Assembly: GCF_039545095.1 (NCBI RefSeq)
Contig: NZ_BAABRS010000001.1
Location: forward strand, 1,178,001 to 1,242,000
Direction of reading: 5' to 3'
DNA: 64,000 bases
From: Fodinibius salicampi
GTDB taxonomy: Bacteria > Bacteroidota > Rhodothermia > Balneolales > Balneolaceae
Position 1 is the first letter of the stretch, and each line of letters begins with the position of its first letter. Below are positions 28,414-36,196 of the stretch, in pieces. Under the pieces are notes generated by a model. The model was not told where the DNA came from. It was given only the letters and a program-made list of their open reading frames with translations, and made no database searches. The translations under genes and the position numbers were made by a program.

Positions 28414-28614
28414 TTATAATCCGCTGATAGTCCAGCTCTCCGCAGCCTCACAAATACCCAGCAGTGATACGCCCTCTCGGTAAATACCGCTCCGGCCCCG
28501 CAGGGTTTCCATTGTATAGCTGCGACCATGATGCCGTGCCACCATGCACAGGCAGGTAGGGCTACGGTTCATTTTATTATGCTGCTTATAAAAACGGAAT
28601 GTATTCATAATCAC
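28414..28614 (-). pseudogene. C39 exporter fragment with internal deletion and lost catalytic Cys
   Basis: It reads MNTFRFYKQHNKMNRSPTCL then ARHHGRSYTMETLRGRSG and EGVSLLGICEAAES, nearly the first 63 residues of the intact exporter; but DCGPT is now NRSPT, so the nucleophile is gone. After AAES the sequence jumps in another frame to ELDYQR, which corresponds to RELDHRRF at residues 338-345 of the exporter: about 820 bp are missing. The same junction occurs in the fragment at 33310-33637. It lies 95 bp after propeller 28710-30023. Confidence 0.85.
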
Positions 28615-28709
28615 ATCAGAAAAGTAGTAGCCCTGTCAACAAACAAAAAGGATTTCAGGAGGCATTATATTGAAGCTATAAGCAGAAAGTTTAATACAAA
28701 ATTAATCAT

Positions 28710-30023
28710 TTAATTCTCAGTTAGCTCAAGACGATATTTAACGACATATTCTGCACCTGTTTCTTCATCCACTTTTTTGCTGTAGAGATACCCGTTTTTG
28801 ATGTCGTAAATCGGTTGATCACGGGGGAGCAATAACTTCGCAAGCAGTTTACCGGAAGAGTTGAGGATCCACCATTCATAGATATTACTTTTTGCACCGA
28901 TAGGTACTGCAACCCATATTCTATTTTCATCATCCACCATTAATTTATCTATCACAGGTGAGGTTTTCGGTAACTCTTCATCTATGTCTTTGAAAGCTTT
29001 TTTCACTTCATCTATCTTTGGAATACTTGGTCCAAATTTTCTCCCAGATTTTAGAAACTCTTCAAAATCCAATGATGAACCCTCTATGGGATAATAAAAA
29101 GCGGATTGATAAATACCGTTTGGGTTATACTTTTTGATTAAAAATTCCTGAGTATTAGCAGCGAATAATTCACCTTCACTTGACATTGCAGTCAGAGTAC
29201 GACCAATAGGAAAAATATTTGGAAAAGGATAATTTTTCTCTGTCACAATTCGAAGATTCCCATAAAAAGTAAAAGGCTTGAAATCCAAACTATTCCCGTC
29301 CAAATCCATCAGTAGATACGTAGATTTACTCCTCGAGGAAACTTCATTTAAACTAGGTTTATAGAATTCTACCAAAATTTTTCCGTCATTTCGGACCTTC
29401 ATTCCTCCTAACCTGAACCCTTGTATATCTTTTTCATTTCTGATGTCCCAACGTTCCTCAGGCGAGGTCTTAAATATCGAATAATCATCTATGTTATACG
29501 CATTTATACGCATGCCAGTAACATCATATAGATACACCCTTCCAACATTTCCTTGCAGAAAAAACGGTTCAAGATACTCACCAGGACCCCTACCCGGTCT
29601 ACCAAGCGGAGTACGGTAGGTGCCATCATCGTTAAATACATGCAATGTTAATGCATAGTTTGACCCACGATCGGCTATAATTACACGACGCTTATCGTCA
29701 ACCGTGAGCCACTCAACTTTTGTTAAATAATATTCTCCCGTTTTACCATACGTTTGTAGCGGAACAAGTTGAGCAGAAAATGGGGCATTTGAATCTCCTC
29801 GGAAAACGGAGAGATTTTCAACCTGCTTAATATGTTTTGGAATTTCCTCAAGTACCCGGTAATATGATGAATGCCTATATTCTTCCAGCTGAAGTTGCCC
29901 TAGCTTATTTAGTTGCTCTGTTACATTTCGCTGATTACCTTTTTTTTGCGAAGAATGTTCAGAACACCCAGCAAAAAAAACACACAAAAAAGAGAGCAAT
30001 ATTATATTTAGAAGAAATTTCAT
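28710..30023 (-). CDS. Beta-propeller lipoprotein, array member 11 (precursor 2 cassette)
   Basis: 437 residues, the longest lipoprotein of the major subgroup, lipobox FAGC (Cys20), motif GRGPGEY at 144-150. The extra length is a charged segment of about 45 residues between the anchor and the 'IPKHIKQVENLSVF' block. The C-terminus has DDENRIWVAVPIGAKSNIYEWWILN and NGYLYSKKVDEETGAEYVVKY. It sits 66 bp after precursor 2 and is followed by a C39 exporter fragment: the same order as precursor 1, member 10, intact exporter. With 33660-34904 it forms the closest pair (both have 'LLMDLDGNSL/LVDTDGNAL' and 'YEWWxL'). Confidence 0.86.
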   Translation of the reverse strand: MKFLLNIILLSFLCVFFAGCSEHSSQKKGNQRNVTEQLNKLGQLQLEEYRHSSYYRVLEEIPKHIKQVENLSVFRGDSNAPFSAQLVPLQTYGKTGEYYLTKVEWLTVDDKRRVIIADRGSNYALTLHVFNDDGTYRTPLGRPGRGPGEYLEPFFLQGNVGRVYLYDVTGMRINAYNIDDYSIFKTSPEERWDIRNEKDIQGFRLGGMKVRNDGKILVEFYKPSLNEVSSRSKSTYLLMDLDGNSLDFKPFTFYGNLRIVTEKNYPFPNIFPIGRTLTAMSSEGELFAANTQEFLIKKYNPNGIYQSAFYYPIEGSSLDFEEFLKSGRKFGPSIPKIDEVKKAFKDIDEELPKTSPVIDKLMVDDENRIWVAVPIGAKSNIYEWWILNSSGKLLAKLLLPRDQPIYDIKNGYLYSKKVDEETGAEYVVKYRLELTEN

Positions 30024-30089
30024 AGTATAAAAACGTATGATTTAAATAAAAGGGTCAGAAAAACCCTTTTATTTAAAATGTCAATCTAC

Positions 30090-30356
30090 CTATAGATAAT
30101 CTTTATTACATAACGCTATCCTGTTCGTCTCCTGTCGACCCACAAGATTTATACAATCAATTGCTTCCTGACTACCTGAATACCAAGAGGTACAATTACC
30201 TCTTTGACAATTATAATATGAACTTATACCTGTACAGCCATCGCTAGGGTATTGACATCCATCAATAGTAATACCACTTCCTGCCATAATAGACTTCATC
30301 TCATCTCGATTCAGTACATCCTCTTCTTTTACGTTCATTACGTTGAGTGTTTTCAT
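30090..30356 (-). CDS. Cysteine-rich double-glycine peptide precursor 2
   Basis: 88 residues, the same length as precursor 1. The leader MKTLNVMNVKEEDVLNRDEM-KSIMAG differs from that of precursor 1 at few positions; the cores differ almost completely except for the six-Cys count (34, 41, 50, 55, 68, 83) and the TSWYSGS motif at 56-62. Conserved leader with diversified core is what one expects for cargo of one exporter. GGAGA precedes the ATG. A TTAACA-box promoter begins about 125 nt upstream. The glycosyltransferase and LanC-like genes lie just upstream, so this peptide is the more likely substrate of modification. Confidence 0.86.
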   Translation of the reverse strand: MKTLNVMNVKEEDVLNRDEMKSIMAGSGITIDGCQYPSDGCTGISSYYNCQRGNCTSWYSGSQEAIDCINLVGRQETNRIALCNKDYL

Positions 30357-30482
30357 AACTTTCTCCGTTTTATTTATATTTTTAATTTTTAATCACACCT
30401 ACATGTGAAAAAGAAAACCTTCTGTTATTAAACCGTCTGCTTATTCCACTAGAAATAAATCAATAGCAGATCAAGTATCTTT

Positions 30483-30540
30483 ACTATAACAATTCTGATC
30501 ACTCCCCGCTTAACAAATCACCTTAACATTTCACTTAACA
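30483..30540 (-). promoter_or_regulatory. TTAACA-box promoter of precursor 2
   Basis: Boxes at 30510-30515, 30523-30528 and 30535-30540 and a TATAGT hexamer at 30483-30488 on the minus strand, 21 nt apart. It lies between the stop of the glycosyltransferase gene and the precursor, giving a leader of about 120 nt. Confidence 0.6.
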
Positions 30541-30573
30541 TTTTCTAAAAGACGAAGAAGACTAAAAAATAAT

Positions 30574-31356
30574 CTATCCTCTCCATGAGTTTACCTCTTC
30601 ACCTAATTCCTTCTTTGACATTGAAGCAATCCGGTATATTTCGGAAATCTTGATATTTTTTTGTTCTTCGGCGTGGAATGTACTGTTCTCCCCCCGGTCA
30701 TGGGTTAGATGAAAAAGAGGTCCGGGAACGCGTTCTACCGTAAAATCCAAAATTTCCCAGCGGTTAAGTCGATCTCCATCCTCTCTCCCCCAGCCATAAT
30801 AATGCTCGTTTTCCATACCAGATTTGATATAGGCTTCTCTTTCCGCTAAAAAACCACCGCCGACCGGATTGGGTGAATAGAGTTCCTTCATTTTTCCCGC
30901 ATGCTCTTTCAATAAGTCAAGGTCCCGGCTCTTAATATACAGCTCCCGCAGAATTGAGCTTGTATCCAAGAACTTATCTTCATAAGGGTATACGAAGTCC
31001 GCTTCTTCATTTCTTAAGAGGTTCACGGACTGGATAAGTTGATCTGGCGAGACGATCACATCGGTATCCCAAACAGCCAGATAGGGTGTAGAGGATCTCT
31101 CAACCAATTGATTGATATACTTCGTACGGTGAAAAACCGGATCGTGATCCTCTACAAATGTAATGTTAACCCCCGAAGGCAGCAGCCTTTCTAATACCTT
31201 ATTGTTATAGGCAGTAGCTTCCAGCAGGTGAATAGAAGTCTCAAAATGAGTCAATAAAAAATCAGTGACCAACATAATATTTTCGAGGCGCACGATAGAA
31301 TCTACTCGCACCGGGATAAGAAAGGTTACATCCTCTATACTTGTTTTTTCACTCAT
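30574..31356 (-). CDS. Glycosyltransferase, GT2-like with galactosyltransferase C-terminal motif
   Basis: A 260-residue soluble glycosyltransferase of the GT-A fold. It begins DVTFLIPVRVDSIVRLENI, has the metal-binding DTD at 97-99 (AVWDTDVIVSP), GGGFLAERE for the acceptor side, and GWGREDGDRLNRW at 188-200, which matches the GWGxED motif of the galactosyltransferase C-terminal (GT7-like) domain. No TM helix or signal peptide is seen, so it acts in the cytoplasm, before export. Its place between the LanC-like gene and precursor 2 suggests that it glycosylates the peptide. Sugar and acceptor residue are unknown; a role in surface polysaccharide is the alternative, but no such genes are near. 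Confidence 0.85.
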   Translation of the reverse strand: MSEKTSIEDVTFLIPVRVDSIVRLENIMLVTDFLLTHFETSIHLLEATAYNNKVLERLLPSGVNITFVEDHDPVFHRTKYINQLVERSSTPYLAVWDTDVIVSPDQLIQSVNLLRNEEADFVYPYEDKFLDTSSILRELYIKSRDLDLLKEHAGKMKELYSPNPVGGGFLAEREAYIKSGMENEHYYGWGREDGDRLNRWEILDFTVERVPGPLFHLTHDRGENSTFHAEEQKNIKISEIYRIASMSKKELGEEVNSWRG

Positions 31357-31429
31357 TGCTTTGCACTTATTTTATGATTTATCCAGAGATGAAAAATAAA
31401 AGCTGTCTCTCCAAACATATGGTTGGTAG

Positions 31430-32530
31430 CTATACACTACGCATACTCACCGGTTCTTTTTGGGATAATTCCAGCAGTTCCATACCAATGCCCGCAAGTC
31501 CGGAAAGCAATCCAAAATTTATTTTTTCCGGTTCTCTCTCTTTTACAAGCTGCCAATACTCAGAAGTATTTATTTTCTTAATCAGGTCATCTCTTTTGAA
31601 CCGTAACCTTTCATCATTGGTTAACGAAAAAAGCTGACGACTGATAAAAGAGATTCCGGCCGCTCCATTTACCAAGCCTATATTTTTATTCGTTAAATCG
31701 TTTCGCAGAATATCAGGTAAGAAAATATCCTTTTTTAGCAACCCGAAGTGTCTATCCCAGTCTTCTATATGGATTTGCTGAAGAACACTTTGCAAACCGA
31801 GCAAAAGATATAACCTGTTGCTCGGCGAACGGGGATAGAGAGAAAGTAATACCGGTGACAAGCACTCCAGTATTCGATCAATTTTGGAATTATAAAAATT
31901 CATGCTCCTGATCTTTGCAAGCAATATGAGAGAAAGAGGAAGGTCCCATGTCAAATCAAATAGCAAGGGCTCCTGTAGCCTAAGCTTCCGTTCTTCCGTC
32001 AGTGTTCCCATGCGGTTGACAAGGCGAATTATTAGCCGTTTATAAATAAAAATATTTGGATCTTCTGCATCAATATTCTTGCCTTTTAAGCGGGATAGAA
32101 TATAAATAAGAAAGCCTATTACTCCCTTTGATATTCCAATCGGAAGCTTTTCAGCAGAACGGAGATACTGATATATTTTTTCATCAACTTTTGATAAAAC
32201 CGCATCCGTATCGGCCTCTAAAAATTTATTTTGCACCAAGTACTCGAGGCCCCAGGCAATTCCGGCCAGACCGTTTTTAAAATCAACGGGTGGCTGTTTG
32301 TTACTTACTTCCTCATATACCTCATCAATTAACTGTTCAGCAACTTCCCGGTAATCAGAATTCTCGGTTTTCCTGACAAGGTGAAAAAAGTAAATACTTA
32401 TACCCATCTTGCCATTAAGTAAGCCGACATTATTTATAGTCGGGATATTCTGAACCAGCAGCTGAGCGATTTCTTGATCTTTTCCTGATAGCGCAGCCGT
32501 ACTATTATTTATATTGATATTGTGGGACAT
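31430..32530 (-). CDS. LanC-like protein lacking zinc ligands
   Basis: 366 residues with the repeated toroid motifs of the lanthionine synthetase C family: GLLNGKMGI (36-44), FKNGLAGIAWGLEYL (84-98), GISKGVIGFLIYI (132-144), NIGLVNGAAGISF (about 290) and NFGLLSGLAGIGMELLELS (about 340). In true cyclases the later motifs carry the zinc ligands (WCYG and CHG); here the corresponding residues are NG and SG, with no Cys or His. No dehydratase (LanB or LanM) is in the window. It is therefore more likely a binding or scaffold protein than a lanthionine cyclase. It is 73 bp upstream of the glycosyltransferase and probably in one transcript with it from the TTAACA promoter at 32.6 kb. Confidence 0.85.
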   Translation of the reverse strand: MSHNININNSTAALSGKDQEIAQLLVQNIPTINNVGLLNGKMGISIYFFHLVRKTENSDYREVAEQLIDEVYEEVSNKQPPVDFKNGLAGIAWGLEYLVQNKFLEADTDAVLSKVDEKIYQYLRSAEKLPIGISKGVIGFLIYILSRLKGKNIDAEDPNIFIYKRLIIRLVNRMGTLTEERKLRLQEPLLFDLTWDLPLSLILLAKIRSMNFYNSKIDRILECLSPVLLSLYPRSPSNRLYLLLGLQSVLQQIHIEDWDRHFGLLKKDIFLPDILRNDLTNKNIGLVNGAAGISFISRQLFSLTNDERLRFKRDDLIKKINTSEYWQLVKEREPEKINFGLLSGLAGIGMELLELSQKEPVSMRSV

Positions 32531-32602
32531 GATAATTTGAGTTACCCAAACCGGGTGGTATATGGAGACCTCAGTCCGGCATTCTGTTTATTAGTTTAAA
32601 TA

Positions 32603-32660
32603 ATTATAATGAGCTGGAGCGATCCCCGCTTAACAAATCACCTTAACATTTCACTTAACA
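32603..32660 (-). promoter_or_regulatory. TTAACA-box promoter of the LanC-like / glycosyltransferase operon
   Basis: Boxes at 32630-32635, 32643-32648 and 32655-32660, and a perfect TATAAT at 32603-32608 on the minus strand with 21 nt between. Predicted transcription start near 32596, about 65 nt before the gene at 32530. The outermost box touches the stop codon of the AraC-type gene. Confidence 0.6.
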
Positions 32661-32663
32661 TTT

Positions 32664-33053
32664 TCAGGACTCGTGGCGAAATTCTGACGGCGTGACTCCT
32701 TTCCGGCGTTTAAACGTCCGGCTGAAAGCAGAGTGGCTGCTAAAACCAACAACAATTGCTACATGCAATATGGGATATTCTGCCGGTACTCTCTTTAACA
32801 GCCTGCATGCAGCGGCTATTCGATATTTTACTATATACTCCTTCGGTGATAACCCTACGTAATATTTAAAGGTGCCGGAAAAATTAGTGCCGTTTGCTGT
32901 ACATTTTTCTTTTAACTGCTGCACCGTCAATGTTGGATCAAACAAATGTTCATGAATACAATGAAGAACACGATGAATCTTATTCGGCCACTCTGGTTTG
33001 GGCTCAGGCAGCTCTTTGCGAAATATTTTTAATTCCAATTCTATTTTGCTCAT
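32664..33053 (-). CDS. Short AraC-family DNA-binding regulator
   Basis: 129 residues from the ATG at 33053, chosen over a TTG 18 nt upstream because AGGAG stands 8 nt before it. The C-terminal two-thirds is an AraC-type double helix-turn-helix: LTVQQLKEKCTANGTNFSGTFKYYVGLSPKEYI then the second helix pair PILHVAIVVGFSSHSAFSRTFKRRKGVTPSEFR with the family's 'GF.....FSR.FK...G.TP..FR' pattern. Only about 40 charged residues precede it, so there is no sensor domain. It heads the peptide locus and could control it, although the TTAACA boxes look more like OmpR/PhoB sites. Confidence 0.85.
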   Translation of the reverse strand: MSKIELELKIFRKELPEPKPEWPNKIHRVLHCIHEHLFDPTLTVQQLKEKCTANGTNFSGTFKYYVGLSPKEYIVKYRIAAACRLLKRVPAEYPILHVAIVVGFSSHSAFSRTFKRRKGVTPSEFRHES

Positions 33054-33309
33054 AGCGCTTACTCCTCTCAAAATTTACTTTCCCCACCGATAGGTCTTTG
33101 ATAAATCTGCAGATTACTTTTCTCTTGGTTATGTATTTTTGATGCACCTCTCTATTTAACAAGAGTAAATAACAGGTAAAATGTTACAAAATATTATGAA
33201 ATATTAGAGTACTTTAATAATAGGTCCTGTATAATAGACTCAAATAATCCGCATAACCTCCCCTCCCTAATGCAAATAATACAAAGGTAGAATCTTAGTC
33301 AGATGTGTA

Positions 33310-33637
33310 ACTTTCAACGTTCTCTTCCGACAGCTGCAGCCGCCCCCATTCCCAGCGTTTTGACGTTCACAGGTGTTGAGCTTAATGGACTGCATTCCCT
33401 GGATGAGCTGAAATACCGAACCGCTGGTAGTCCAGCTCCCTGCTGCCTTGCTGATGGCCAGCAGCGATACCCCTCCCGGTTGATACCGCTCCGGTTGCGA
33501 AGGGTCTCCATGGTATAGCTGCGCCCATGATGCCGAGCCACCATTCGCAGACAGGCCTGCTCTCCATAGTTTTAACGACGAAGGGTGGGGCCGCAGTCCA
33601 TGGCATCGTGTTGGCGATAATAGGGAAACTTAATCAT
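33310..33637 (-). pseudogene. C39 exporter fragment with internal deletion and frameshift
   Basis: Starts MIKFPYYRQHDAMDCGPT with the catalytic Cys intact, then a disrupted stretch of about 30 bp and a frameshift, then CLRMVARHHGRSYTMETLRN and SGINREG. After LLAISKAAG it jumps to ELDYQRFGIS and, in another frame, VFQLIQGMQSIKLNTCERQN, which match residues 338-375 of the intact exporter. The deletion junction is the same as in 28414-28614. It begins 22 bp after the stop of propeller 33660-34904. The adjoining gap 33054-33309 shows nothing recognisable. Confidence 0.85.
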
Positions 33638-33659
33638 ATCGAAACAGACCTTTATGAAG

Positions 33660-34904
33660 TTATCGTTCTGTCAGGTTAATGCTATATTTGACAACTTTGC
33701 TTTCCCAGTTTTCTGTATCATTGCTGTCGCCTGAATCAAAATATTTTGTGTAAAGGTACCCGTTTTGAATATCGCAGATCGTTTCATTATCGGGAATAAT
33801 AATCTTTGCGAGGAGTTCTCCTGACTCTGCGAGCATCCACCACTCGTAGGTCGCTGGGTATTCGACCATAACAGATACCCAAATCCTGTTTTTATCATCC
33901 ACCATTAAATCCTGTATTACAGAGAACGATTCTGGAATCTCAATATTAGCCTCCTCTAATGCATTCTTCAAGGCGTATTGAGACAACATCGGGCCGGATT
34001 TCCTTTCAATAAAGGATTCCATATCGAAGGGAGGACCCATTACCGGGTAATAAAATGCGAATTGGTAGGTGCCCTCGCTGTCATATTTTTTTATCAAAAA
34101 CTCATCGGTCCGGGCCGTATAGAATTCATCATCATTGGTAAGTCCATATAGTATAGAACCCAAAAACGGCAGTGGAATTCTTGCTGAAACCGGAAGCATA
34201 AAATCACCCTGACTGTCATTTGCAATGTAAAATGGAGATGGCAACTCTATCAGCGGCTCAGGGTTTAACGCATTCCCATCCGTGTCAACAAGCATAAATT
34301 TTGTATTCCCGGTTCTGCCGGAACCGGTCGGGTACCCCTTGAATATGGACAACAGGTTGCCGTCACTCCTGGCATAGAAACCGCTCAATTTCATGTTCCG
34401 GACCGCATCAAGGTCTCTGACGTCCCAATCCTCAAGTCTTGTTGCTTTTTCAAATGAGTAATCATCGGTAGTAAACAGACTAAGACGTTTGATTGATTCG
34501 TCATGCAGAAAAATCTTGCCAGTATTGATTTGAAAGTTTGATGATATGAATTCGTATTCACCGGGTCCCCTTCCGATTCGGCCGATTTGCGTACGATACG
34601 TCCCCTCGGGATTATAGACATGAAGCTCGGTTTTGAAATCGTTTTTCAATCCCCTGATAATCACCCGGTCATTGTCATCCACCGCACAACCGGCAATAGC
34701 CATCCAATAGGGCTTGCCAGATCCGCCAAAAGACTGCTCTTGGATAAGATCCACCTCATAGGTCGGCTCCGAGTCGGCCGGGTATACCGTCAGGCTGTCA
34801 AGCTCCTGAATATATTCTGCTTTTTCTGATGTGGAATTATTGGAACATTGAATTAGGAAAAAACATAGTAGTATACTCAATAATAAACTTTGGGAATGTT
34901 TCAT
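33660..34904 (-). CDS. Beta-propeller lipoprotein, array member 12 (major subgroup)
   Basis: 414 residues, Cys20 in FLIQC (Gln before Cys is unusual for a lipobox), motif GRGPGEY at 111-117. Blade text DDNDRVIIRGLKNDFKTELHVYNPEGTYRTQIG and the C-terminal DDKNRIWVSVMVEYPATYEWWML ... NGYLYTKYFDSGDSND are of the major subgroup; the sequence is closest to member 11. A C39 exporter fragment follows directly, so this is one of four propeller-C39 pairs. Confidence 0.85.
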   Translation of the reverse strand: MKHSQSLLLSILLCFFLIQCSNNSTSEKAEYIQELDSLTVYPADSEPTYEVDLIQEQSFGGSGKPYWMAIAGCAVDDNDRVIIRGLKNDFKTELHVYNPEGTYRTQIGRIGRGPGEYEFISSNFQINTGKIFLHDESIKRLSLFTTDDYSFEKATRLEDWDVRDLDAVRNMKLSGFYARSDGNLLSIFKGYPTGSGRTGNTKFMLVDTDGNALNPEPLIELPSPFYIANDSQGDFMLPVSARIPLPFLGSILYGLTNDDEFYTARTDEFLIKKYDSEGTYQFAFYYPVMGPPFDMESFIERKSGPMLSQYALKNALEEANIEIPESFSVIQDLMVDDKNRIWVSVMVEYPATYEWWMLAESGELLAKIIIPDNETICDIQNGYLYTKYFDSGDSNDTENWESKVVKYSINLTER

Positions 34905-35014
34905 GTATTTCTTTAGATAGCTTTAATTTTCCAGTTTATCCATATGCTGAACCTCACAGGCGCCGTGTTGTCGGAAAACTTGAATCTATTCATACAAAAC
35001 AGTCCGTTAAATTT

Positions 35015-36172
35015 TTACCTCATATTGATCTCATACCTTACTACTCTCTCTAAACCTGTCTTTTTGTTTACCTCTATGGTATACACGTATCCATTTTTTA
35101 TTACTTCTATCTCTCTGTTCCTCGGCCAGGTGAACCGGGCCAGCAACTTTCCATTCTCCTCCAATACCCACCATCGGTACACGTCTAAATCTTTGACAAT
35201 AGTCGAAATCCATAACCGATTTTGATCATCAATCAGCATTTCATCCAGAGCAGGCCAGGTTGGTGGCAAGTCCATATCTTTTATCCTGTCGTGCATGCTC
35301 GGTATATCGGTATATTGATCCAGGTAGGTATCCTCATTAAGTGGCGTATTCTCAAATGGATAATAGAACGCTTGCTGGTAGTTTCCTTTTGGACCGTATA
35401 TCTTGATGAGAAAATCCTCGGTCCAAGCGGTAAAAAAACGATCGTCAACTCCGATGGCTACCAGGGGATGCCGGAATACCGAACCCGCCTCGAAAAACTT
35501 GGGAGCATCCAGTTCAAGAATGTTCCCTGATAAAAACTGTGCCTCCTTGTCAACAAGGAAGTAGTATAAGCCTGGATTATCAAAATCAAAGATAGGAGGA
35601 ATAAAAAATGCAACAAGAAATGTGTCACCCGCTCTGACATCATCTATCCCTTGCATAGCCATCTCAATTCCCCGGATATCAATATCATCAAAATTGCGCG
35701 GCACAAGACTGTACGTAGCCGTATTGGAGAAGTTCGCCAGCGAAAACACTGATATTCTTTCTAACTCACTGCCCCAGACATATAAAAGACTGTCCCTTAC
35801 GGTAAACACATTTCTTGAAAACTTGATAAATTCACCGGGTCCTTTCCCCTCCCGCCCGAAACGGGTAATATACCTCCCATCCGCATCAAACACATGAATT
35901 GTGTGCTGGTCGGCATCCGCCAGAAATACGCGATTGCTATCATCAACAGCTACGTCTGCTATGGTTCCGAGCGCCAATGTGTCATTCTCACTGAAGGTCT
36001 GCTTACGTTGCAGAATCATATCGAAAGTTGGTGGTTCATCGGACGAGTATATGGTTAGGCTATCTAGCTTCTTTATATGGTCGGGGATTCCAACTTCCGG
36101 TTGGCTTGAGCAGCCTACATATAGAATTGATACAATTAATAATGATGGAAGGTGTCCCAATAATCGTCTCAT
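35015..36172 (-). CDS. Beta-propeller lipoprotein, array member 13 (major subgroup)
   Basis: 385 residues, lipobox LYVGC (Cys21), motif GKGPGEF at 109-115. N-terminal block VGIPDHIKKLDSLTIYSSDEPPTF; C-terminal DDQNRLWISTIVKDLDVYRWWVLEENGKLLARFTWPRN and NGYVYTIEVNKKTGLERVVRYEI. It is the last of a close-packed run with members 14 and 15 (24 and 32 bp gaps) that begins behind the DUF4837 gene. Confidence 0.86.
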   Translation of the reverse strand: MRRLLGHLPSLLIVSILYVGCSSQPEVGIPDHIKKLDSLTIYSSDEPPTFDMILQRKQTFSENDTLALGTIADVAVDDSNRVFLADADQHTIHVFDADGRYITRFGREGKGPGEFIKFSRNVFTVRDSLLYVWGSELERISVFSLANFSNTATYSLVPRNFDDIDIRGIEMAMQGIDDVRAGDTFLVAFFIPPIFDFDNPGLYYFLVDKEAQFLSGNILELDAPKFFEAGSVFRHPLVAIGVDDRFFTAWTEDFLIKIYGPKGNYQQAFYYPFENTPLNEDTYLDQYTDIPSMHDRIKDMDLPPTWPALDEMLIDDQNRLWISTIVKDLDVYRWWVLEENGKLLARFTWPRNREIEVIKNGYVYTIEVNKKTGLERVVRYEINMR

Positions 36173-36196
36173 ACTCCCAGCTAATTTTTTTAGAAT

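Noticed and set aside
31430-32530. Lanthipeptide biosynthesis
   Set aside because: The LanC-like protein lacks zinc ligands and no dehydratase is present; six Cys per core with a disulfide oxidase favours disulfides.
21085-32660. LytTR-type binding sites
   Set aside because: The boxes resemble part of the LytTR consensus, but the 12-13 bp period is too short for LytTR repeats, which are about 21 bp apart.
32664-33053. AraC-type gene as part of a transposon or phage
   Set aside because: The double helix-turn-helix pattern and a good Shine-Dalgarno site fit an ordinary regulator, and no recombinase is near.
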